Assembly (NCBI GenBank): GCA_005800865.1
Contig: SYEI01000186.1
Location: 1 to 13,937, forward strand
Length of the DNA: 13,937 nucleotides
Direction of reading: 5' to 3'
From: Bacteroidota bacterium
GTDB lineage: Bacteria; Bacteroidota; Bacteroidia; B-17B0; Aurantibacillaceae
Position 1 is the stretch's first letter; every line of letters starts with the position of its first letter. The notes below the pieces were generated by a model. It was not told where the DNA came from and did not search any database. It worked only from the letters and a program-made list of their open reading frames with translations. The position numbers were made by a program, and so were the translations under genes. Positions 1 through 7,854 of this stretch are shown piece after piece.

Positions 1-16
1 ATTTTGAGTTTTATAA

Positions 17-52
17 AAAAGCCCTTAGTGAAAATTCTCACTAAGGGCTTTT
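17..52 (-). terminator. Intrinsic terminator, probably bidirectional
   Basis: A perfect 15-bp stem (17-31 with 38-52) encloses a 6-nt loop. The core is GC-rich (GCCC/GGGC) and A/T runs lie at both edges. On the minus strand the run of A at 15-20 reads as a U-tract just after the hairpin. It lies about 35 nt beyond the stop of the minus-strand propeller gene and would end that transcript. The T-run at 49-52 could also stop a plus-strand transcript entering from the left. Confidence 0.85.
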
Positions 53-85
53 AATTAGATTATTATAACAAGTTATGTGCTTAAT

Positions 86-1696
86 TTATTGTTTAATTAT
101 TTTTTTAGTTATAGAGCCGATTCTTATAAAATAAACGCCTGATGATTGATTGCTTAGGTCAATCTCTGTTATTTCATTTTCAGTATTAGTAGTATAGATA
201 ATTGACCCTAATGTATTGAATACTTGAATGTTTTGTTTTGTTTCATTTGCGAACACAATTACTTTGTCTTTAAATGGGTTGGGTGATATGGATATTTTCG
301 AATCACGAACAATTTTATTTGTTTTAATATCCGTAATAGTGAAACAATCAATGGTAGCATTCACAATAAAAACTTCTGTATGATTAGAAGAGGTTACTAT
401 TTGTGTCCCAAAATTTGTACTGTTCATAAAATAACCTGTCATCCATAAATCGTTATTGTTTCCTGTTATAACAGGATTGGCTTGAGACAAATTATTTAGA
501 CAAAGACAATGACCTAAACTATCAAGTTTAATCAAATATCCGTTTGATCCGAGATTAATTAAAGAACAATCGCCATAGTTTAATGAATCTGTATAGGATC
601 CGGATACGTAACAGTTTCTGTTTACATCTATATAAATGGATGAGCCGCCACTATTTACTGGACCATTTCCTTTTTTTGCCCAAACCACGTCGCCTGATGG
701 ATTTAATTTGGCTATGTATGAATTTCTAACAGCATTAGAGGCAATGGCAAAATTAAATGTATCTAGCAAGCAAGAATATGCGTAATTGCCCGTGATATAT
801 AGATTATCATTTATATCAGTACTAATACTTTGTAATCCATACACATTATTTATCGCGCCGCAACTGAGCTGTTTATTCCATATGGAATTACCATTAAGGT
901 CTAGTTTAGATATAAAATCGTACTCGTCGTTTTGGCCAATACTATTTAAGGCAGTGCCAAAAATGTTGGGTGTCCCGTTATAAACACCCCCAACATATAA
1001 ATTACCTGCTTCTGAAACAGAAAGACACGTGCCTTTTTCATTACCAGAGCCAGCTGAGTTTTTTACCCACAAACATTTACCAGATGGGGTGAATTTACCA
1101 ACAAAGACATCATACCCACCTAAACCCGAAACTTGTAAGCTATCAAAAATAACAGTACCAACAGATGTTCCTGTAACATATATGTTGTTATTTGTATCCA
1201 CATCAATTTGTCTTCCCTGATCATAGGATGAGCCGCCGAATGACTTGGCCCATTTCCACTGCCCAGTTGAACTTATTTTCGCGATAAAAACATCTGACAT
1301 TCCTGTTGAATTTATGGTAATTGTATCAAAACTCGCAGAGGAATAGTATAATCCAGTTATAATTAAATCCTGGTTATAGTCGAGAGTAATAGACACTCCC
1401 GAGTAGGCAGTGTATGCATCTGCTTTTTTTGCCCATAAGCAAGTTCCTGTTGAATCAAATTTTGCAATAAAGATAACTTGACTTGCTGAATTCAGACTCA
1501 CAGAACCAAAAATCAATTGAGAATCAAATTGTCCTACAACATATGAGTTTTTATTAGCGTCTAAGATTATATCTGAAGCCGAATTGTATCCATTAGTTGT
1601 TAAACCTGTTGATGTAGTTACCCAATTCCAAGTTTGTGCGAGTGCAGGTATTGAACTAGCATATAGGAAACAGAAAATTTGTATTATTTTTTTCAT
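86..1696 (-). CDS. Secreted SBBP-type beta-propeller protein with T9SS type A sorting domain
   Basis: This 536-residue exported protein has no recognisable catalytic motif. Residues 1-20 form a Sec signal peptide (MKK start, hydrophobic core, ending ALA before QTWNW). The body carries seven imperfect repeats built on F-I-A-K-x-(D/S)-x-x-G-x-x-x-W-x-K, centred near residues 76, 137, 198, 261, 327, 387 and 443. Between them are D-x-N-x-N-x-Y-V-x-G strands, a pattern typical of SBBP/seven-bladed propeller families, so the propeller looks complete. From about 466 to the end is a T9SS type A sorting domain: SISPNPF, then an IQVFNTLG strand, the GVYFIRI motif and a terminal basic KKIIKQ. By family knowledge the tail directs outer-membrane translocation by T9SS and is then cleaved. 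The gene looks monocistronic, with its own promoter-like element and terminator. The ligand or surface role is unknown. Confidence 0.85.
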   Translation of the reverse strand: MKKIIQIFCFLYASSIPALAQTWNWVTTSTGLTTNGYNSASDIILDANKNSYVVGQFDSQLIFGSVSLNSASQVIFIAKFDSTGTCLWAKKADAYTAYSGVSITLDYNQDLIITGLYYSSASFDTITINSTGMSDVFIAKISSTGQWKWAKSFGGSSYDQGRQIDVDTNNNIYVTGTSVGTVIFDSLQVSGLGGYDVFVGKFTPSGKCLWVKNSAGSGNEKGTCLSVSEAGNLYVGGVYNGTPNIFGTALNSIGQNDEYDFISKLDLNGNSIWNKQLSCGAINNVYGLQSISTDINDNLYITGNYAYSCLLDTFNFAIASNAVRNSYIAKLNPSGDVVWAKKGNGPVNSGGSSIYIDVNRNCYVSGSYTDSLNYGDCSLINLGSNGYLIKLDSLGHCLCLNNLSQANPVITGNNNDLWMTGYFMNSTNFGTQIVTSSNHTEVFIVNATIDCFTITDIKTNKIVRDSKISISPNPFKDKVIVFANETKQNIQVFNTLGSIIYTTNTENEITEIDLSNQSSGVYFIRIGSITKKIIKQ

Positions 1697-1732
1697 ATAA
1701 GGGCTAATCGTTTTAAATTAAACGCTGTATAA

Positions 1733-1762
1733 TAAAGGTAAAGTATTTTGGATGATTTTCAA
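1733..1762 (-). promoter_or_regulatory. Putative Bacteroidota promoter for the propeller gene
   Basis: On the minus strand, TTG (1760-1762) is followed after 19 nt by TACCTTTA (1733-1740). This is one base off the Bacteroidota -7 consensus TAnnTTTG and has the expected spacing from a -33 TTG. It would give a leader of roughly 30 nt before the ATG at 1696. The -33 element abuts the preceding terminator. This rests on motif matching only. Confidence 0.45.
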
Positions 1763-1764
1763 CT

Positions 1765-1796
1765 AAAAACGCCGAACAATTGTCCAGCGTTTTTTT
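1765..1796 (-). terminator. Probable intrinsic terminator after the C1 peptidase gene
   Basis: An imperfect hairpin pairs ACGC (1769-1772) with GCGT (1787-1790). An inner near-palindrome around ACAATTGT is separated from the outer stem by mismatches. It is flanked by A5 on the left and T7 on the right, so either strand would have a U-tract. It lies 30 nt beyond the minus-strand peptidase stop at 1826. The interrupted stem makes it weaker than the terminators at 17-52 and 13107-13139. Confidence 0.6.
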
Positions 1797-1825
1797 AGTA
1801 AAATTAAATATTTAGAAAGAGTTTT

Positions 1826-3013
1826 TTACTGAACGATGCCTAATTTTTTAGCAATAGCAGCAGGAATTGCTTTTTTGTGCAACATAATGCTAGTTGTTTT
1901 ATATAATACGTAGCTTTCTGAAGCATAAAAATAGCCGTCACATTCGTTTCTATCTTTACCCCAAGAATTTTTTACGATGTAGTAAGGCGTAGAGTTTTGG
2001 TCTTTTACGATACCAACCACATGCATTCCATGGTCATCTTGTGTTTCGTAATTATCAAATGCTTGCTGACGATTTTCTTGAGTTACCTTAAATTGAGCGT
2101 GTGGCTTTTTTGTTAAATCCGCTTTTTCATCATCACTCATTTCCGAGAAAGGCATTTCTGGAACAACCGCTAAACCATCTTTAAATTTAAATCCTTTTTC
2201 GCTTACATCAGAAGCCCAAGCAAATGTAAAACCAGTGTTGATGGCATTTGTCATTACTTCTTGAAACTCATTTAATGGTAAATTATACATTTGATCCCAG
2301 TTCCAGTTATCTGGCACTTCTAAAGTAAATTTGCTGTAGAAAGGATGGTGAGTAAAAGACGTTAAGAATACATAATCATCAATATTTAATCCAGTTGCTT
2401 CGTAGTATGATTTTGGAGTGTACTCTTTTCCTTTATACATAAATTTTTCTGGAGCTTTACCTAAGAATGCATCACAAGTACTTTCTACCGCTTGGTGCAT
2501 GGCTTCAAAATCAATTTTACTATTATTGTCATTTGCTACAGCACTAGTAATTCCTTTTAAGGTTGCTTCTAATACTGAGTGATTATGATTTTCTTTTGGA
2601 TTTTTCTTACCAGTATAAACTTCTTCTGGAACCATACCGTATTTTTTAATCACATTTACAACGTCAGAAAAACCACCACCCTCAGCCATGTTAGCTCTGC
2701 CGTGCATACGCACATAATTATCAGCTTTTAATGGATAAGCTTTACGAGCCACAAACATTTCGGCCATATTAAAATCTTTTCCTTTTCCCATTCTAATTAA
2801 TTCGCTTTCAAAAAACGACATAGAAGAAAACGACCAGCAAGTTCCAGTGTTGCCTTGATTCTGCACGGCTGTTGCATCTAAGCTTTTTACAACGGTAAAT
2901 TTGTATTCGCTACCTTTCATATTGGTAAGCGGACCTTGATACGGTGCTTGTGTTTGCGCTTGAGAAAATGTTAGCGAGCAAACTGCTAGTGATGATAGTA
3001 TAAATTTTTTCAT
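1826..3013 (-). CDS. Exported C1B-family cysteine peptidase (bleomycin hydrolase / aminopeptidase C-like)
   Basis: This 395-residue papain-fold peptidase is predicted to act outside the cytoplasm. Residues 1-20 (MKKFILSSLA...SQAQ) are a signal peptide, unlike the cytoplasmic PepC enzymes. The oxyanion-hole Gln53 and nucleophile Cys59 lie in QNQGNTGTCWSFS, six residues apart as in papain. The catalytic His is probably H328 in DDHGMHVVG, and Asn349 lies in VKNSWG. All catalytic positions are present, so it should be active. The insertion between about residues 80 and 320 and the overall length fit the C1B branch. It has no T9SS sorting tail, so a periplasmic location is likely. It is read in the same direction as the porW operon after an 81-nt gap that lacks a convincing terminator. 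A promoter-like element in that gap suggests its own transcription. The physiological substrate cannot be read from sequence. Confidence 0.88.
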   Translation of the reverse strand: MKKFILSSLAVCSLTFSQAQTQAPYQGPLTNMKGSEYKFTVVKSLDATAVQNQGNTGTCWSFSSMSFFESELIRMGKGKDFNMAEMFVARKAYPLKADNYVRMHGRANMAEGGGFSDVVNVIKKYGMVPEEVYTGKKNPKENHNHSVLEATLKGITSAVANDNNSKIDFEAMHQAVESTCDAFLGKAPEKFMYKGKEYTPKSYYEATGLNIDDYVFLTSFTHHPFYSKFTLEVPDNWNWDQMYNLPLNEFQEVMTNAINTGFTFAWASDVSEKGFKFKDGLAVVPEMPFSEMSDDEKADLTKKPHAQFKVTQENRQQAFDNYETQDDHGMHVVGIVKDQNSTPYYIVKNSWGKDRNECDGYFYASESYVLYKTTSIMLHKKAIPAAIAKKLGIVQ

Positions 3014-3033
3014 GGTGTTTGTATTTGTTATGT

Positions 3034-3041
3034 TAAAGGTA
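3034..3041 (-). promoter_or_regulatory. Possible -7 element upstream of the C1 peptidase gene
   Basis: Minus-strand TACCTTTA lies about 20 nt before the ATG at 3013. It is identical to the -7-like octamer before the neighbouring propeller gene and one base off TAnnTTTG. No TTG is seen at the expected -33 spacing, so support is weak. Confidence 0.3.
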
Positions 3042-3094
3042 AGTGATTATGAAAGTGGAATTTTATATAATTGGTTGATTGGCAATTTTAATCC

Positions 3095-3475
3095 TTAATC
3101 GGCTTGTTTAATATATTTTAATAAGAAGGACATTTCGAAAATGGTGAACAATACATATTGAATCATAAAATGACAAGTGAAAGCCAAAGCTTCTGGTTTA
3201 TTTACTAAGGAATAAATAAAGACAAAAATCATACATACTAATAAACGTGCCATGCTCATGGCCAAAGTTTTAAAAACAAATTCTTTCGATTGCTTGTCGC
3301 CTTTAGTTAATAAAGCATTTGTACCTAATGTAGCTAATGCAAAAAACAAAGTTGGAATCCAAAAATGAGAAGTGCTAAAATATCGATTTTGTAATTGGCT
3401 TAAGCCATAGGATAGCACTAAAGCACCTATGCAAATAGTAATAAATTGTAAATAGTATTTTTTTTGATTTTGCAT
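3095..3475 (-). CDS. AtpI-like four-helix membrane protein, putative ATP synthase accessory
   Basis: This 126-residue protein is almost entirely membrane. Four hydrophobic segments lie at about 10-26, 37-56, 68-91 and 95-118, with short basic loops (e.g. TKGDKQSKE at 57-65). Size and topology match AtpI (E. coli AtpI is of similar length with four helices). It follows atpZ by 8 nt as the last gene of the porW–bactofilin–atpZ operon. In related Bacteroidota a small protein of this kind normally sits just before atpB. AtpI proteins are implicated in c-ring assembly or stability and, with AtpZ, in Mg2+/Ca2+ transport in alkaliphilic Bacillus. Assignment rests on topology and position. I see no diagnostic sequence motif, so it could also be an unrelated small membrane protein. 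Confidence 0.6.
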   Translation of the reverse strand: MQNQKKYYLQFITICIGALVLSYGLSQLQNRYFSTSHFWIPTLFFALATLGTNALLTKGDKQSKEFVFKTLAMSMARLLVCMIFVFIYSLVNKPEALAFTCHFMIQYVLFTIFEMSFLLKYIKQAD

Positions 3476-3483
3476 GTTCTGGC

Positions 3484-3714
3484 TTACTTGCTTGGCTTAA
3501 TAAAATCTTTCAGTACAATGTACATTGCCAAGCCAATGGAAACTAAACTTAAAATGATGGTAAAGATAGGGGTTGTGTTTTGATAATGCTCGTCTAATTT
3601 AAAACCACCATAACAACCACCGCCAATAATTACTGCCATTTGAATACCTAATGCGCTATACTTTGCGTAAGCACTAAGCGGTTTGGGTTGCGGCTTCTCG
3701 TTTTTCGCTGACAT
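3484..3714 (-). CDS. atpZ: AtpZ/AtpI-family protein
   Basis: This 76-residue protein has two transmembrane helices (about 20-40 and 48-68). The first carries the glycine-rich run IIGGGCYGGFKLDEHY, typical of the AtpZ/AtpI (DUF-type Fo accessory) family, followed by a short polar loop and a second helix ending in a basic tail (KDFIKPSK). By family knowledge such proteins accompany atp operons and assist Fo assembly or divalent-cation supply. Its start lies inside the bactofilin gene, overlapping by 41 nt in another frame. The overlap suggests translational coupling of a cytoskeletal scaffold protein and an ATP synthase accessory. The AtpI-like gene follows 8 nt downstream. It lies on the strand opposite atpB, unlike the usual co-directional arrangement. 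Confidence 0.85.
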   Translation of the reverse strand: MSAKNEKPQPKPLSAYAKYSALGIQMAVIIGGGCYGGFKLDEHYQNTTPIFTIILSLVSIGLAMYIVLKDFIKPSK

Positions 3715-4084
3715 TAGTTATGTTTTTTACTACGGCACCCATATTACAAGTACCAGTAAATGTAGCGTTAGGTTCAATAGATATTTTTCCTGTAACGATA
3801 TCACCTAAAACTTTAGCGCTTGCTTTTAATGATAGTAATTCGCTCACAGTTACTTTTCCGTGAATTTCTCCTGAAATATCTGCATTTTGGCAAATAATAT
3901 TTCCTTCAATATTTCCAGAGGGACCAACTACTAATTTGCCAGAAATAGAAAGATTACCTTTTAAGGTACCATCAATTCTAAGATCACCACTCGATTTAAT
4001 ATCCCCAATAATGGTTGTTCCGTTTCCAATTAAGTTAATAGATGTGGCAGTTGAATCCGAAGTTTTATTTGCTTTTTGAAACAT
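3674..4084 (-). CDS. Bactofilin (polymer-forming cytoskeletal protein)
   Basis: This 136-residue bactofilin is a right-handed beta-helix protein that polymerises into filaments without nucleotide, usually at the cytoplasmic face of the membrane. The central region (about 20-115) shows the family's periodic G-x-I/L pattern, e.g. TTIIGDIKSSGDLRIDGTLKG, then GKLVVGPSGNIEGNI and ADISGEIHGKVTV. Short polar tails lie at both ends (MFQKANKTSDST; NVSEKREAATQTA). The length is typical of the compact family members. It sits 32 nt after porW, and its last 41 nt also encode the start of atpZ. Bactofilins often localise cell-wall enzymes, and an M23 peptidase gene lies just beyond porW, so a wall-related role is plausible. 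That link is inferred from context only. Confidence 0.9.
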   Translation of the reverse strand: MFQKANKTSDSTATSINLIGNGTTIIGDIKSSGDLRIDGTLKGNLSISGKLVVGPSGNIEGNIICQNADISGEIHGKVTVSELLSLKASAKVLGDIVTGKISIEPNATFTGTCNMGAVVKNITNVSEKREAATQTA

Positions 4085-4116
4085 GCTGTTATTTTTTGAA
4101 TTACGAATATATAAAA

Positions 4117-6834
4117 TTACTTCTGTAATTTGTAATGATCATCAAAAAAAGGCTTGTAGTAGCTCACCTGTTTTTTTCTATACAATTTTGGCAAGTTATC
4201 AGCAGAAATGGCCATTAAGGTAAACATCTCTATTTTTACTTTACCCGAAAACACGGTTTTATCTTTTTTCAAGTTATCAATGTATTCCATCGCTTCCTGC
4301 GCATTTTTAAATGTTTTTACATTGGTAATTTGATCGGCAGCGCCAAACAAACTACTTGAGATGGATAAATTAGCATTGCTGTAAAAACTATTATTATAAT
4401 CGGCTAAAGCGGATTTAAAAGCATTTGCAATAGCAGCATCATCAGGGCAAATAGCTACAACAAAGTGTTGCGAATTTAAATCTAAACTAAAGGTGTCTGT
4501 TTTATTAATGTTATTAGTTCCATTGCCTGTTGCTTCGCTAGGATGTTTGGAATTATAAATTAATTCAATAATATTCTGTGCTTCTTTTGTTACATCGTCT
4601 TTAGGATATAGTACTTGTACCATTTTTAAAGCAGCGTCTAACGAATCAACACCTTTTAATTTACCAATAGAAATAGCGCGAATGAAGGCGAATTTTGGAG
4701 AGAAATCATTTTTTCCAAACTTTGCATCTGCTTCGTTACATTTACTATAAGCCGCGCTGTAATTACTAGTTGTGTAATCATTATACACATCGTTGTAAAA
4801 CAACTCAACCTCTCCTTTTTGCGCTGCTTTATCCGAAATGTATTTTGGGTTTTTAATAATTTGAGCATACTCGCTATTAGGATACTCATTTAAAATTTTG
4901 TTTTTATAGTAATCAGCTTGCGATTGATTTTTGACAGATGTAAAAATTCGGTACAATTGAAAATAAGTAGAGAGCTTGTATTTATTATCAGCATATCGCG
5001 AATTCAATTCTTCAAAAGTAGCAATGGCTTTTTTGTTATTGTTTAATTCTTCTTTGTAGGTGCTTGCCAAATTATAATAAGCATCAACTATGCGCTTATC
5101 AGAGCGTTTAATTAAAGAATCATTTAATGGCAAATCAGATAAATAATAATCAACACTCTTTCTATCATTTGTGTTTTTTATTTTTGTTCCTCCAGCCACT
5201 GCATCAGCAACACTATCGTTAGTGTTAGTTTGATTTTCAAAAGCTAAAGCTTTTTGACTTCTTCTCCAGTTATCTTCTAATTTTCTATTTCCCCATTTTT
5301 TAATGAAATCATTTAATCCAAAACTTAAAGTGGTTTGGTTATAAAAATACCATTCGCCTTTTTGGCCGTTACTTACTGTTGGTAAACCATTATTTGTTAT
5401 AGGAGCGGGTGCGTTTGGATTTGGATTAGCATTTTGTGCTTGAAGGGCTTCAGCTTCTTCTTTTTTTCGTTCCTCTTCCTCTTCAATTTTAGCAATCATT
5501 TTACTGATAAATCGTGTTCTATCACTTTCGCTCATTTTGGCAATACGCTGTAAACTATCTTCGCGTTGAATCGTTCTAATATATCCAATTAAAGTTTCTA
5601 AAGTTTCTTTACGTTTACTAATTACTGTGTAATCTTTATAATCTTTAGGCAGCGTAATCATGGTACTGTCATAGTAAGCACCAGAGGCAGTATAATTAGC
5701 TTGTTCAAAACTAATTTCTCCTAATTTAAGATATGATAAAGCTTTTTGTTTTGGGTTTTGGATGCTATTTTTTACTGATAATTTGTAATTAGCAATAGCA
5801 TCTGTTTCGTTTTTTTCTCTTTCAAAAATTTCACCTAATGTATAATAGATAACATCTAAGTATTCTGCGTTTTTCACATCACGCGTCATTTTCAACAACT
5901 CACGCTTTAACTTTGCAATGTTTCCTGATTTAATATCAAATAATCGTGCTTGTTTAATTTTGGCGTTAAACACAAATTCGTAATCAGGTTTTAAATCAAT
6001 TACTTTTTGGTAATATTTAATCGCTTTTTTGTTGTCTCTTTTTTCTTCGGCTAACTGGCCTAAAATAAAATTATATCTCGCTCTTGTTTTTTTAGAAGGA
6101 CGTTTAAATTTCAATAAAAACTTCGAAACAGCACTGGCGTTTTTAGCATCGCCACCTTTTAAGGCATTTTCTAAAGCATCTTGGGCTTCCTGATACATGC
6201 CACGCTTCATATAATAATCTGCTTGTAAAGCAGGCAATTGTTTTTTAGCGTAGTTTGATGTTTTTTTATCTTCTTTTAATAAACTAATAATAGGTTCTGC
6301 TTGAGAAGGCGCGCCAATTTCGTTATAAGAACGTGCTAGCCAAATTAAAGCTTTGTATTTATCTCTTGATTTGTAACTTCTAATTACATATTCAAAAGCT
6401 TCTATCCCCGAAAAAAATTCGCGTTTATAAAAGTGAGATATACCAATCACATTCCAGTTATTATCAATCCATCTTCCGGCCGTCGTAATTTCTGTCCCTT
6501 TTTTCTTGTCTTTGATGGTATGGCGGCTAATGCAATTAGAAGATTTTTTAATGGCTTTATCAAATTCAGGGAAAGTAGCCTTTGCGCTTTCATTTGTTGG
6601 AACTAAATAAACCGGTAGTAAGCGATCATAGTCGTATTTGTAGCTAGTTCTTATTTTTTCTTCCCCTTCTTTAATACTTTCTGTTGCGTAGTAATAACCA
6701 TTATAACGAGCCGTTAAATTGTGGTAACCCCTATGAATAAAGGTGTTTTTATTGGTTTTACAGCCTGATAAAAGGATTAGTAAAGCCAAACAAGAGATGA
6801 TATGTGTTTTTATAAATTTCAAAAAAAGATGCAA
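4117..6834 (-). CDS. porW: PorW/SprE-type TPR lipoprotein of the type IX secretion system
   Basis: This 905-residue outer-membrane lipoprotein resembles PorW/SprE, which is required for T9SS function and, in flavobacteria, gliding. The N-terminus has a lipoprotein signal with lipobox LLSGC (Cys25), followed by the family hallmark around residues 31-50 (F-I-H-R-G-Y-H-N-L-T-A-R-Y-N-G-Y-Y). TPR-like helical repeats follow, the clearest at about 253-285 (ARYNFILGQLAEEKRD, then KAIKYYQKVIDLKP), with others near 330-350, 365-385 and 590-660. A charged segment (449-460, Glu/Lys) leads into an Asn/Pro/Ala-rich linker (465-480). The start is unusual: no in-frame ATG lies between the upstream stop and the signal core, so translation probably begins at TTG (6834) or at the TTG four codons later. 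It heads an operon with bactofilin, atpZ and the AtpI-like gene. SprE of Flavobacterium is the same family. Confidence 0.85.
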   Translation of the reverse strand: MHLFLKFIKTHIISCLALLILLSGCKTNKNTFIHRGYHNLTARYNGYYYATESIKEGEEKIRTSYKYDYDRLLPVYLVPTNESAKATFPEFDKAIKKSSNCISRHTIKDKKKGTEITTAGRWIDNNWNVIGISHFYKREFFSGIEAFEYVIRSYKSRDKYKALIWLARSYNEIGAPSQAEPIISLLKEDKKTSNYAKKQLPALQADYYMKRGMYQEAQDALENALKGGDAKNASAVSKFLLKFKRPSKKTRARYNFILGQLAEEKRDNKKAIKYYQKVIDLKPDYEFVFNAKIKQARLFDIKSGNIAKLKRELLKMTRDVKNAEYLDVIYYTLGEIFEREKNETDAIANYKLSVKNSIQNPKQKALSYLKLGEISFEQANYTASGAYYDSTMITLPKDYKDYTVISKRKETLETLIGYIRTIQREDSLQRIAKMSESDRTRFISKMIAKIEEEEERKKEEAEALQAQNANPNPNAPAPITNNGLPTVSNGQKGEWYFYNQTTLSFGLNDFIKKWGNRKLEDNWRRSQKALAFENQTNTNDSVADAVAGGTKIKNTNDRKSVDYYLSDLPLNDSLIKRSDKRIVDAYYNLASTYKEELNNNKKAIATFEELNSRYADNKYKLSTYFQLYRIFTSVKNQSQADYYKNKILNEYPNSEYAQIIKNPKYISDKAAQKGEVELFYNDVYNDYTTSNYSAAYSKCNEADAKFGKNDFSPKFAFIRAISIGKLKGVDSLDAALKMVQVLYPKDDVTKEAQNIIELIYNSKHPSEATGNGTNNINKTDTFSLDLNSQHFVVAICPDDAAIANAFKSALADYNNSFYSNANLSISSSLFGAADQITNVKTFKNAQEAMEYIDNLKKDKTVFSGKVKIEMFTLMAISADNLPKLYRKKQVSYYKPFFDDHYKLQK

Positions 6835-6870
6835 AAATAAGGTAATAACGTCAAAATCGTAAATTTAGTA

Positions 6871-6878
6871 TATTTTTG
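6871..6878 (+). promoter_or_regulatory. Putative -7 element for the M23 peptidase gene
   Basis: TATTTTTG matches the Bacteroidota -7 consensus TAnnTTTG exactly and lies 10 nt before the ATG at 6889, in the 54-nt gap between the divergent porW and M23 genes. No clear TTG lies at the -33 spacing. A promoter this close would leave almost no leader. Confidence 0.4.
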
Positions 6879-6888
6879 TGCAGAACCT

Positions 6889-7764
6889 ATGTCTGAAACC
6901 AAAAATAGTCGTTGGAAAATTTTTACCGATCAATTGCGGAATAAATACCGTTTGGTAATATTAAACGACGATTCCTTTGCCGAAAAGTTCTCCTTACGCC
7001 TTTCTCCCTTGGGATTAATCATATTATTAGGTTCGGTTACTATTGTGATGACCACTTTAGTGATTAGTTTAGTTGCCTTTACACCATTAAGAGAGTATAT
7101 TCCTGGGTACGGAAATGTGGATGATAGAAAAGATATTTTATCATTAAGCGCCAAGGCTGATTCCTTAGAAAATACGCTGGCGGCCAGAGATTGGTACATT
7201 AATAACCTATTAAATGTGTTTTCTGGTAAAACAGAAGGTAGAACAGCAAAGCCAGCCAAGGATTCAACAGGTAAATATGCTAACATTGATATTAAGCCTA
7301 GCGATCAGGATATGAAATTGCGTTCGGATATAGAAAGTAATCAGCTGGAATCAACTAGTGATAAGGTTTCGGCTAATAAAATTAATGCTTTGAGTAATTT
7401 CTTCTTTTTCACACCTATTAAAGGAATTATTACTACATCTTATAATATTAAGGAAGGGCATTTTGGAACCGATATCGCCGCCAAAGAAAACGAATTTGTT
7501 AAAACTACCCTTGATGGCACTATTATTTTCGCAGGCTTTACCACCGAAGACGGCTATGTTACTCAAATTCAACACAATAATAATATTACAAGTGTTTATA
7601 AGCATCAATCTAGTATTACTAAAAAAGTGGGGGATTTTGTGCAAGCTGGCGAGCCAATTGGCGTAGTTGGCAATACAGGCGAAAATAGCAAAGGACCACA
7701 TTTACATTTTGAGTTGTGGTATAATGGTTTCGCTATTAATCCTCAGGATTACGTGGTGTTTTAA
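6889..7764 (+). CDS. Membrane-anchored M23 (LytM) metallopeptidase
   Basis: This 291-residue protein has a cytoplasmic N-terminus of about 40 residues, one transmembrane helix (about 41-64), a short coiled-coil-like and polar linker (about 80-165), and a C-terminal M23/LytM domain (about 172-291). The zinc ligands are intact: H191 and D195 in GHFGTD, and H273 in HLHFE. The accessory histidines H239 (VYKH) and H271 are also present, so it should be an active endopeptidase cutting peptidoglycan cross-bridges in the periplasm rather than a degenerate activator. The ATG at 6889 sits 54 nt from the divergent porW start. This gene is usually found upstream of porW in relatives (recollection). Here its 3' end faces atpB, with no convincing terminator in the 128-nt gap, so read-through into the atp operon is possible. 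Confidence 0.88.
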   Translation: MSETKNSRWKIFTDQLRNKYRLVILNDDSFAEKFSLRLSPLGLIILLGSVTIVMTTLVISLVAFTPLREYIPGYGNVDDRKDILSLSAKADSLENTLAARDWYINNLLNVFSGKTEGRTAKPAKDSTGKYANIDIKPSDQDMKLRSDIESNQLESTSDKVSANKINALSNFFFFTPIKGIITTSYNIKEGHFGTDIAAKENEFVKTTLDGTIIFAGFTTEDGYVTQIQHNNNITSVYKHQSSITKKVGDFVQAGEPIGVVGNTGENSKGPHLHFELWYNGFAINPQDYVVF

Positions 7765-7846
7765 GAATCTTTAAAAAATTTCAACGGATTATGTAGTTTC
7801 TTTGTCTAAAACCTTAAAAAAAGTTTCGGTTTTGTCATTTTATCCC

Positions 7847-7854
7847 TACATTTG
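7847..7854 (+). promoter_or_regulatory. Putative promoter of the atp operon
   Basis: TACATTTG is an exact match to the Bacteroidota -7 consensus TAnnTTTG, 38 nt before the atpB ATG. Upstream at 19-nt spacing is TTTC rather than TTTG, so the -33 box is imperfect. The downstream context (TTTGCACCCGAA) closely resembles that before the desaturase gene (TTTGTACCCGAA at 13228-13239), supporting both as real initiation regions. Confidence 0.6.

Noticed and set aside
786..1220. Short plus-strand open frames of 60-65 codons
   Set aside because: They lie wholly inside the minus-strand propeller gene, show no family pattern, and have no start context. They are shadows of its AT-rich repeat.
3060..3092. 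AATTG...CAATT as a terminator after the AtpI-like gene
   Set aside because: A 5-bp AT-rich stem without a following U-run is expected by chance in this base composition.
4656..4889. 77-codon minus-strand frame inside porW
   Set aside because: It is a shifted frame of the porW coding region without recognisable motifs or its own start signals.
6930..7701. Minus-strand frames of 118 and 116 codons and a 67-codon plus-strand frame opposite or within the M23 gene
   Set aside because: The M23 frame has intact domain motifs across the whole interval. The others have no coherent protein pattern.
7812..7840. AAAACC...GGTTTT as a terminator between the M23 gene and atpB
   Set aside because: Only six base pairs around a 12-14-nt loop with no strong U-tract. 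Too weak to call a terminator.
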